64,000 nt of DNA from assembly GCF_039539525.1 (NCBI RefSeq), contig NZ_BAABDH010000016.1, forward strand, positions 124,001-188,000, read 5' to 3'. The notes below the pieces were generated by a model, which was not told the DNA's origin, searched no databases, and worked only from the letters and a program-made list of their open reading frames with translations. Below are positions 24,107 to 31,544 of this stretch, piece after piece (position 1 is the stretch's first letter; every line of letters begins with the position of its first letter). This DNA comes from Hymenobacter algoricola (GTDB lineage: Bacteria; Bacteroidota; Bacteroidia; Cytophagales; Hymenobacteraceae). The position numbers and the translations under genes were made by a program.

Positions 24107-25516
24107 TTACCTCAGCTCCAGCAGCACCACGTTCTCTACGTGGTGCGTATGCGGGAACATGTCCACCGGCCGCACGCGCGTCACTTTATACACCTCGTCA
24201 AGCATTTCCAGGTCCCGGGCCTGGGTGGCGGGGTTGCAGCTGACGTACACGATGCGGGGGGCGCGCATTTCGAGCAGGCGGGCTACCACGTCGGGGTGCA
24301 TGCCGGCCCGGGGCGGGTCGGTGATGATGACGTCGGGGCGGCCGTGCCGGGCGATGAACTCGGCGTTGAGCACGTCCTTCATGTCGCCGGCGTAGAACTC
24401 GGTGTTGGTGACGTTGTTGATTTCCGAGTTCAGGTAGGCGTCCTTCACCGCCGACTCCACGTACTCCACGCCCACCACGTGCCGGGCCTGCCGGGCCACG
24501 AAGTTGGCAATGGTGCCGGCGCCCGTATACAGGTCGTACACCAGCTCGGTGCCGGTGAGGCCGGCAAACTCGCGGGTCAGCTTGTACAGGTTGTAGGCGC
24601 CCTCGGAGTTGGTCTGGTAGAACGACTTGGGGCCCACGCGGAAGCGCAGGCCTTCCATTTCCTCGTGGATGTAGGGCTCGCCCTTATAGCACACCACCTC
24701 CAGGTCGTGGAAGGTTTCGTTGCCCTTGTCGTTGAGCACGTAGTTCAGGGAGGTGATGTTCGGGAACTTGGCGGCCAGGAAATCCAGCAGCGGCAGCAGC
24801 GCGTCGTGGGCGTAGTAGCACTGCAGAATCACCATCAGGTCGCCGGTGTTGGCCGTGCGGATGATCAGGTTGCGCAGGAAGCCTTCCTGGGTGACGAGGT
24901 TGTTGAAGGGCAGCTCGTGCTCCAGGGCGTAGTTGCGCACGGCCAGCCGGATTTCGTTGCTCGGCTCGGGCTGCAGCCAGCAGTGCTGCACGTCGATGAT
25001 CTTGTCGAACCGGTTCGGGGTGTGGAAGCCCAGCACCCGCCGCTCGATCTGCTCGCCGGCCTGGATCTGCTCGTTGGTCAGCCAGCTGTTGTGGCTGAAC
25101 GTGTATTCGAGCTTGTTGCGGTAGTAGGTGCGGGTGGGCGAGTGCTGGATGGGCTCAATGGCGGGCAGGGCCACCTTGCCGATGCGCAGCAGGTTGTCCT
25201 GCACCTGCTGCTGCTTGAACTTAAGCTGGGTGTCGTAGCCCAGGTGCTGCCACTTGCAGCCCCCGCAGGTGCCGAAGTGCTGGCAGAAGGGCTCCACCCG
25301 CAGGTCGGAGAACTTGTGAAACTTAGCGGGTACGGCTTCCAGGAAGCTCTTCTTGGCCTTGGTTACGCGCAGATCCACCACGTCGCCGGGGGCCACGCCC
25401 GTGACGAAGATAACCAGGTTGTCGCGGCGCACCAGGCACTTGCCCTCGGCCACCATGTCGGTAATTTCGACTTCGCGGAGCAGCTCCGCGGGAATGTTTT
25501 TAACGGATTTCCTCAC
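24107..25516 (-). CDS. rlmD: 23S rRNA (uracil-5-)-methyltransferase, RlmD/RumA family
   Basis: 469 residues from a GTG codon (MRKSVKNIPAE). Order: N-terminal TRAM/OB domain (about 10-65), an Fe-S ligand set (CQHFGTCGGCKWQH plus a later Cys), central domain, and SAM-dependent fold (about 310-469) with DLYTGAGTIANF, TDPPRAG and the catalytic SCNPAT. The family makes m5U in 23S rRNA; whether this copy modifies U1939, U747 or both cannot be told. A perfect TACCTTTG box lies four bases before GTG, so the mRNA may be leaderless. A 22-bp repeat array lies further upstream. Confidence 0.93.
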   Translation of the reverse strand: MRKSVKNIPAELLREVEITDMVAEGKCLVRRDNLVIFVTGVAPGDVVDLRVTKAKKSFLEAVPAKFHKFSDLRVEPFCQHFGTCGGCKWQHLGYDTQLKFKQQQVQDNLLRIGKVALPAIEPIQHSPTRTYYRNKLEYTFSHNSWLTNEQIQAGEQIERRVLGFHTPNRFDKIIDVQHCWLQPEPSNEIRLAVRNYALEHELPFNNLVTQEGFLRNLIIRTANTGDLMVILQCYYAHDALLPLLDFLAAKFPNITSLNYVLNDKGNETFHDLEVVCYKGEPYIHEEMEGLRFRVGPKSFYQTNSEGAYNLYKLTREFAGLTGTELVYDLYTGAGTIANFVARQARHVVGVEYVESAVKDAYLNSEINNVTNTEFYAGDMKDVLNAEFIARHGRPDVIITDPPRAGMHPDVVARLLEMRAPRIVYVSCNPATQARDLEMLDEVYKVTRVRPVDMFPHTHHVENVVLLELR

Positions 25517-25520
25517 AAGG

Positions 25521-25528
25521 CAAAGGTA
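25521..25528 (-). promoter_or_regulatory. rlmD -7 box abutting the start codon
   Basis: TACCTTTG on the minus strand is followed by CCTT and then GTG. No TTG or TTTC is found at the -33 spacing, so activation from the upstream array is possible. Confidence 0.5.
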
Positions 25529-25590
25529 ACCACGGATTCGTGCCGATTTTGCGGCTGCCGCCGATTTTGTCGCCGCTGCCCCTGCGGCAA

Positions 25591-25678
25591 GTCATAGTGA
25601 CGTCCGGACCAAGACATAGTTATGTTTGGATCAAGACATAAGCATATCATACCCGTGACATAAGCATGTCACCGGGCA
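25591..25678. repeat. four-unit 22-bp array of palindromic GACATA motifs
   Basis: Units start at 25591, 25613, 25635 and 25657, exactly 22 bases apart: GTCATAGTGAC..., GACATAGTTATGT..., GACATAAGCATAT..., GACATAAGCATGTC.... Each unit begins with a small palindrome; the last (GTGACAT-AAGC-ATGTCAC, 25655-25672) has perfect 7-bp arms. Units 1 and 2 also share GGAC/TCAA at their ends. A spacing of two helical turns on a face of DNA suits repeated operators. The array lies 63-150 bases upstream of the rlmD -7 box. Confidence 0.7.
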
Positions 25679-25713
25679 GGGCCCGCAGCCGGACCACCAG
25701 GCCGCCCCCAAAA

Positions 25714-25747
25714 AAGCCCGGCCACCCGGAGTCGGGTGGCCGGGCTT
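25714..25747 (-). terminator. terminator of the type B surface protein gene
   Basis: A 15-bp perfect stem (AAGCCCGGCCACCCG) with a 4-base loop, followed on the minus strand by TTTTTT, 29 bases past the stop. Confidence 0.9.
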
Positions 25748-25775
25748 ACCAGCGGAGCGCTTATTTCCGGCAAGG

Positions 25776-28700
25776 CTACTTCATTACCTCAAACCAGCCC
25801 TTGTAGGTTTTGCCGGTAGAAAGCTTGAGCAGGTAGTAGTACACGCCCGAGGCCTGCTCGGCCGCGTCCCAGCCGTTGTTGTAGCTGCCGGTCTGGTACA
25901 CTTCCTTGCCCCAGCGGTTCATGATGCTCAGCGAGCTGCCGGGGTAGAGGCCCAGGTTCTTGATTTCGAACTTGTCGTTCATCCCGTCCCCGTTCGGGGT
26001 GATGACGTTGTAGAAGACCAGGTCGTTGGTGAAGCTCACGCAGGCCTCGTTGGAAGAAGACGTCATAATTCCCGATGCCGGGTCGTTGGGGGCCAGGGCC
26101 ACCACCCGCAGGCACTGGTCGAAGCCGGCGGTGCTGCTGGCAAACTCCGCCTCCAGCGTGGCGCCCGATACGGTCGTCACCAGCTCGGCAGTGCCGTTGT
26201 CGGCGGTCCGGAAGATGCGGTACTCCTTCACCGGGAAGCCGCGGTAGGCGTTCCAGGTTAGCTTTACCTTGCCTTCGTCGCGGCCCGCCTGGCCTTCGCT
26301 GGCCGTGGCTACCACGCGGATGGTGGTGTGGTCCTGGGTCTGGAGCACCGTGCCGCAGCTGTTCTGCAGCTCCAGGCGGTAGTCGTAGGCAGCGGCATCA
26401 GCATCCACGGTCGGGTCGGTGAAGGTAAGGGCCGTGTTGGCTACCGTCCCGACGGCGACGAAAGCGCCGGTGCCCGTCACGCGCCGCAGGATGCGGACCT
26501 GGCTGGCGTTGCCCGCGTTGTTGGGCACGTTCAGCCGCAGCGTAATGCTCCGGTCGCCGGGGACGACGGAAGCGGCCTCCAGCGCCACGCTGGCATTGTC
26601 GGGACGCACGGTGAAGGTGGCCGCGCAGCCGGCGCTGTTCACGTCACGCACCTGCAGGGTGGCGACAGATGTGCCGGCCGGGAAGTTGATGGTGACGGTA
26701 CCCGTGCCCTGGCCGCTGATGGTGCCGCCGCCCGTGAGGCTCCACTGGTAGTCAGCATTCGGCAGGGCGGAGGCCGCGGCCCCCACGGTGTAGGTCAGGC
26801 CGGTGCGCGTTTCGGGGCAGTAGCTGGCCGGCCCGGCGACGGCCAATGCGGGCACCACCGTGAACTGCCGGGAATACGAGGGCCCCGAGCAGAGGCTGCT
26901 GTTCTTCTCGATGGCCGTCAGCGTGTAGGTGCCCGGGGTAGCGGGGGTCGGCAGCGTTACGGTGCCGGTTGTGCCGGTCAGGGCCACCCCGTTTAGGGTG
27001 TAGGCGTAGGTCGAGCTGGCCGCGCCGGGCAGCGAGAAGCTCAGGGTGCCGGCATTCACGCAGGCCCGGCTCGGGCCGGCAATGGCCAGGGTTGCCGAGG
27101 GCGAGGGCAGCACGTTCACGTAGAGCGTATCGAGCGGCGTGGCGCTGATGCAGCGGCCCCCGCTGGGGTTGGTGGTTTCAAACACGGCCAGCTTGCCGAT
27201 GCCGGGCCGGGTCCACTGCACCGTCACCGTATTGGCGCTGGTGCTCACCTGGGTGCCGCCGGTGATGGTCCAGGCGTACGACGAGCCGGCCGTCAGCTGG
27301 GTCTGGTAGGTGTAGGGGCCGTTGGCCTGGCACACGTTGTTCGGGCCGGTGGGCCGGGCCGTCAGCAGCAGCGGGTTGATGCGCACGGGCAGCGTGACGA
27401 CGGGCGACGGGCAGAGCGTGGAGTTCTCGGCGTAGGCTGCTACGCTGGCGCTGGCGTTGGCCCCGTTCCAGTTCACGATGATGCTGGCCGTTCCGTTGCC
27501 GCTGGCAATAGTGCCGCCGACCACCGTCCAGCGGTATACCGCACTGCGCGGGTTCCGGATGGAATACACCACGCCCTGCACCGTGGGGCACACCGACTGG
27601 GTGCCCTGAATGCTGTCGGTGAGCGGGCTTGGGTTCACCGTTACCACTACGGCATCGGTGCTGGTGCAGCCTTGCGCCGTGGTAGCCGTGACGGTGTAAG
27701 TAGTGATGATAGGGTTTTGGGTGGTGTTCACGGCCGTAAAGACCGGGCGGGCCGTCGTGGCGCTGCTCAGGCTGGTGGCCGGGCTCCACGAGTAGCTGTA
27801 GCCGGCCAGGGCCGTAGTACCCAGCGTGGTGGTGGCCCCGGCGCACAGGGCTACATCGTTGCCGGCGTTGGCTACGGCGGCCGGGTTCACCGTCACGCTC
27901 ACCGTGGAGGTAGCCGGGCAGCCCTCGGGCGTAAGCACCGTGAGGGTATAGGTGAAGGTCTGGGGCGTGGTGCCGTTGTTGGCCTGGGTGAAGGTCGGCT
28001 GGGCCGTGGTGGTGCTGCTCAGCCCCGTGGCCGGGCTCCACTGGTAGGTGTAGCCCGCCAGCGCCGGGATGCCCAGCTGGGTGGCAACGCCCGAGCAAAC
28101 GGTGCGGCTGCTGCCAGCCGCGTTGGCAACCGGTGCCGGATTGACGGTCACGGTCACGGTCGAAGTGGCCGGGCAGCCGGGGGTGAAGGCCGTGTTGGCG
28201 GTCAGCGTGTAGGTAGTCGTGACGGGCGTGGTGCCGGTATTAGTCAGCGTGACGGTGGGCGTGGCCGAGGTAGCGCTGCTCAGCCCGGTGGCCGGGCTCC
28301 ACTGGTAGGTGCTGCCCGCTACTACGCTGCTCGCGTTGCCCAGCGCCGCCGATTCACCCGAGCAGAACGTCCGGTTCGGACCGGCCACCGCTACCGCCGT
28401 GGGGTTCACCGTCACGGTCACGGTCGAAGTGGCCGGGCAGCTGGGGGTGAAGGCCGTGTTGGCGGTCAGCGTGTAGGTAGTCGTGACGGGCGTGGTGCCA
28501 GTATTGGTCAGCGTGACGGTGGGCGTGGCCGAGGTGGCGCTGCTCAGCCCGTTGGCCGGGCTCCACTGGTAGGTGCTGCCCGCTACCACGCTGGCCGGGT
28601 TGCCCAGCGCGGCCGAGCCGCCCGAGCAGAATACCTTGTTGGTCCCGGCATCGGCCACGGCCGCCGGGTTTACCGTTACCGTTACCGTAGCAGTAGCCGA

Positions 28701-31469
28701 GCAGCTCGGCGTGGCCCCGGTATTGACGGTCAGCGTGTAGGTAGTCGTGACGGGCGTGGTGCCGGTATTGGTCAGCGTGACGGTGGGCGTGGCCGAAGTG
28801 GCGCTGCTCAGCCCGGTGGCCGGGCTCCACTGGTAGGTGCTGCCCGCTACTACGCTGCTCGCGTTGCCCAGCGCCGCCGAGCCGCCCGAGCAGAATACCT
28901 TGTTGGTCCCGGCGTTGGCTACGGCGGCCGGGTTCACCGTCACGCTGACCGTGGAGGTAGCCGGGCAGCCCTCGGGCGTAAGCACCGTGAGGGTATAGGT
29001 GAAGGTCTGGGGCGTGGTGCCGTTGTTGGCCTGGGTGAAGGTCGGCTGGGCCGTGGTGGTGCTGCTCAGCCCCGTGGCCGGGCTCCACTGGTAGGTGTAG
29101 CCCGCCACGGACGCCACGCCCAGGGTCGTCGTTTCGCCCGAGCAGATGGTCCGGCTGCTGCCGGCCGCGTTGGCAATGGGCGCCGGGTTGACGGTTACGC
29201 GTACCGTGTCGGTGGCCGTGCAGCCCTGCGCCGTGGTAGCGAGCAGCACGTAGCTGATGCTGATGGGCGTGGTGCCGGGGTTGGTCAGCGTCACGCTCGT
29301 GCCGGGGGCATTCGGCGTGGCCAGACCCGTGGCGGGAGTCCAGAGGTAGGTGGTGCCCGCCACGGCGTTGGCCGAGCCCAGCGCGGCGGTGGCCCCCGAG
29401 CAGATGGTGCGGTCGGTGCCGGCCTGCGCTACGGCTTCCGGGTTCAGCGTCACCGTTACGTTATCCGTGGCCGTGCAGCCCTGGTCGGTGGTGGCCGTGA
29501 CGGTGTAGGTCAGCGTCTGGGCGGCGCCGGTCGGGTTGAGCAGCGAAAACACCGGGTTGGCCACGTTCGGATTGTTCAGGCCGGTGGCCGGGCTCCACTG
29601 GTAAGTGTAGCCGGCCAGCGCGGTGGTGCCCAGGGGCACGGTTTTACCGGAGCACACGCTCACGTCATTGCCGGCATTGGCAATGGCGACGGGGTTCACC
29701 ACCACCGTCACCTGCCGGCTGGTCGAGCACACGCCGTCGGTAGACGTCACCGTGTAGGTCGTGGTCTGGGTAGGCGACACGGTGATGGTCGGGCCATTGA
29801 AGGTTTGGTTGCCACCGGTCCAGACGTAGCTCTGGGCGCCGCTGGCCGTGAGCGTGGTGCTGGCGCCCAGGCAGATGGCGGCGTTGGTCGGCGTGACGGT
29901 CAGCCCGCTGGCGGGGCGCACGTCCACGGTCCGCGACACGGAGTCGGTAGGGCAGCCCAGCGTCGAGATGCCCCGCACCGTGACGCGGCCGGCACCCACC
30001 GTAGTCCAGAGCACCTGCACGGTATTGCCGGTATTGGAACCCTGAATGGTGCCACCCTGGGTGGTCCAGAGGTAGCTGGCGGCGGCCGGCCCCACGGCCG
30101 AGTAGGTGGTCACCTGCGACCGGTCGCAGATAACGGCGTTGCCGGTAATGCTGGCCGGGCCGGCGGCTTTGGTTACCTGAATCTGGAATACGTCGGCAAT
30201 GCTTTTCGCGCCGCAGGCCACGTCGGTGGCCGTCACCACCACGTCGTAGGGGGTGCTGCGGGCCGTGCCGCAGGTGGAGTTGAAGATAAACTGGCCGTTG
30301 ACGCTGCCACCCGTACCCGTAGTGGAAGCTGTGCCGGTCGGGTTGCCCGGCAGCACAGTGCCCTGGCTGCCGGCAAAGGTGGCGTTGAACGGTCCGGACC
30401 CATCGAGCAGCACGCTGTTGGTTTTGAGCGTAATCGAGTTGCCGTCGGGGTCGGTGGCGGCCAGGTTGAAGCTGGCGGTCTGTCCTTCCTCAATAGTATA
30501 CAGGTGGATGGCCTGAGTGGCGGCCGTGAACTGCGGCGCCCGGTTGGGCGTGCAGGTGCGCGACACGAGCTGAATTTCCCGGCGGGTGGAGCCGATCAGC
30601 ACTTCCGTGCCGTTGATGGTGCGGTATTCCTTGACTTCCACGGCCACCACGTAGGAGCCCAGCAGGGCCGTGGCGTAGGAGCTCAGGCCGTTGCTGGCAT
30701 TCAGAAACGCGTAGCGGCCGGGGCCGGTGCCAAACGGGGCCGCCTGGCTGTAGCCGCCGGCATAGGTGACGGCCGCCGGCGGGGGCGTGAAGATAACGGG
30801 CAGCTGCGGCGGCAGCTGCGGATTCTGCACCCCAAACGGGCGGCTGAACGAGTAAATCAGCCGGTCGCCGTCGGCGTCCACGGCGTTGTTGACGATGATG
30901 CTGGTATCCCCCTGGCACACGACCACCACGGCCGTATCGGAAAAGGTGGGGGAGGAGTTGGGAATCAGCGGGGGGGCCATTTCCACGTACAGCAGCTGGC
31001 TCCAGGAGTCGGACTGCACCAGGTTGATAATGCCGGCGTTGCGGGTGCCGTCGGTGTACACGGCGTAGTAGCCGTCAAACGAGAAGGGCAGGCTGACGAT
31101 GGTTTCGTAGCGCACCAGGCGTACCGATACGGGCGCCCCGGGCGTGCTGCAGCCGCCGGGCTGCGGCGGGGTAATGATGGGGTTGGAGGAGCGCTGAAAC
31201 GTAACGGTCTGCAGGCGGGCCCCGTTGGTCTTGCTGTAGAAAGCGACATCAATGGAGGGTCGGCCATCGGGCACGGAAGAGGTCGGGCCGGCATTAACGT
31301 AAATCAGCACGGTTACGCGGTAGCGGTAGGGCGTAGCCCCCGGGCCGTTGGCGTTCAGGTAGCTGTAGTTGATTTCTCCGCCCAGCAGGTGGGAGGCCGC
31401 CGCGGGCGTGGCACGTAGCCCCAGCAGCAAAAGCATAATAAGGAGGCTACGCTGTAGAAATGATTGCAT
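25776..31469 (-). CDS. giant surface protein with tandem Ig/PKD-like modules and type B T9SS tail
   Basis: 1897 residues. The signal peptide (about 1-25) ends just before ASHLLGGEINYSY, the usual mature start of gliding-associated adhesins. The N-terminal part (about 26-330) matches such proteins; cadherin-like and PKD-like domains follow; then eight tandem modules of about 85 residues (about 590-1280), each with A-N-A-G, C-S-G, Y-Q-W-S-P-A-T-G-L and T-V-T-V-N-P. After further Ig/fibronectin-like domains the last about 85 residues (NVITPNGDGMNDKFEIKNL, then IMNRWGKEVYQT) form the type B CHU_C sorting domain. Likely a surface adhesin exported by type IX secretion; ligand unknown. Confidence 0.9.
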   Translation of the reverse strand: MQSFLQRSLLIMLLLLGLRATPAAASHLLGGEINYSYLNANGPGATPYRYRVTVLIYVNAGPTSSVPDGRPSIDVAFYSKTNGARLQTVTFQRSSNPIITPPQPGGCSTPGAPVSVRLVRYETIVSLPFSFDGYYAVYTDGTRNAGIINLVQSDSWSQLLYVEMAPPLIPNSSPTFSDTAVVVVCQGDTSIIVNNAVDADGDRLIYSFSRPFGVQNPQLPPQLPVIFTPPPAAVTYAGGYSQAAPFGTGPGRYAFLNASNGLSSYATALLGSYVVAVEVKEYRTINGTEVLIGSTRREIQLVSRTCTPNRAPQFTAATQAIHLYTIEEGQTASFNLAATDPDGNSITLKTNSVLLDGSGPFNATFAGSQGTVLPGNPTGTASTTGTGGSVNGQFIFNSTCGTARSTPYDVVVTATDVACGAKSIADVFQIQVTKAAGPASITGNAVICDRSQVTTYSAVGPAAASYLWTTQGGTIQGSNTGNTVQVLWTTVGAGRVTVRGISTLGCPTDSVSRTVDVRPASGLTVTPTNAAICLGASTTLTASGAQSYVWTGGNQTFNGPTITVSPTQTTTYTVTSTDGVCSTSRQVTVVVNPVAIANAGNDVSVCSGKTVPLGTTALAGYTYQWSPATGLNNPNVANPVFSLLNPTGAAQTLTYTVTATTDQGCTATDNVTVTLNPEAVAQAGTDRTICSGATAALGSANAVAGTTYLWTPATGLATPNAPGTSVTLTNPGTTPISISYVLLATTAQGCTATDTVRVTVNPAPIANAAGSSRTICSGETTTLGVASVAGYTYQWSPATGLSSTTTAQPTFTQANNGTTPQTFTYTLTVLTPEGCPATSTVSVTVNPAAVANAGTNKVFCSGGSAALGNASSVVAGSTYQWSPATGLSSATSATPTVTLTNTGTTPVTTTYTLTVNTGATPSCSATATVTVTVNPAAVADAGTNKVFCSGGSAALGNPASVVAGSTYQWSPANGLSSATSATPTVTLTNTGTTPVTTTYTLTANTAFTPSCPATSTVTVTVNPTAVAVAGPNRTFCSGESAALGNASSVVAGSTYQWSPATGLSSATSATPTVTLTNTGTTPVTTTYTLTANTAFTPGCPATSTVTVTVNPAPVANAAGSSRTVCSGVATQLGIPALAGYTYQWSPATGLSSTTTAQPTFTQANNGTTPQTFTYTLTVLTPEGCPATSTVSVTVNPAAVANAGNDVALCAGATTTLGTTALAGYSYSWSPATSLSSATTARPVFTAVNTTQNPIITTYTVTATTAQGCTSTDAVVVTVNPSPLTDSIQGTQSVCPTVQGVVYSIRNPRSAVYRWTVVGGTIASGNGTASIIVNWNGANASASVAAYAENSTLCPSPVVTLPVRINPLLLTARPTGPNNVCQANGPYTYQTQLTAGSSYAWTITGGTQVSTSANTVTVQWTRPGIGKLAVFETTNPSGGRCISATPLDTLYVNVLPSPSATLAIAGPSRACVNAGTLSFSLPGAASSTYAYTLNGVALTGTTGTVTLPTPATPGTYTLTAIEKNSSLCSGPSYSRQFTVVPALAVAGPASYCPETRTGLTYTVGAAASALPNADYQWSLTGGGTISGQGTGTVTINFPAGTSVATLQVRDVNSAGCAATFTVRPDNASVALEAASVVPGDRSITLRLNVPNNAGNASQVRILRRVTGTGAFVAVGTVANTALTFTDPTVDADAAAYDYRLELQNSCGTVLQTQDHTTIRVVATASEGQAGRDEGKVKLTWNAYRGFPVKEYRIFRTADNGTAELVTTVSGATLEAEFASSTAGFDQCLRVVALAPNDPASGIMTSSSNEACVSFTNDLVFYNVITPNGDGMNDKFEIKNLGLYPGSSLSIMNRWGKEVYQTGSYNNGWDAAEQASGVYYYLLKLSTGKTYKGWFEVMK
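27635..29697 (-). repeat. eight tandem about 257-bp modules inside the surface protein gene
   Basis: Eight consecutive coding modules of about 255-264 bases. Modules 4, 5 and 6 are nearly identical to one another. Modules 3 and 7 share a 199-base block (27862-28060 and 28909-29107) that differs at one base (27900 versus 28947), although modules 4-6 lie between them. This points to recent duplication and gene conversion. Confidence 0.85.
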
Positions 31470-31544
31470 AGAATCTGGTCAGAAAGGAGAGAAATCCGGC
31501 GTGTGAGGCCGGCGGGAAAAAGTGGAAAGGGCAGCGCAGGAAGG

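Noticed and set aside
25591..25678. Possible CRISPR or iteron array
   Set aside because: Only four 22-bp units without spacers; no cas or replication initiator gene nearby.
27672..31418. 1248-codon open frame antisense to the type B surface protein
   Set aside because: Shadow of a repetitive GC-rich gene; Gly/Arg/Ala-rich, without motifs, and the minus-strand product has a full signal peptide, domains and sorting tail.
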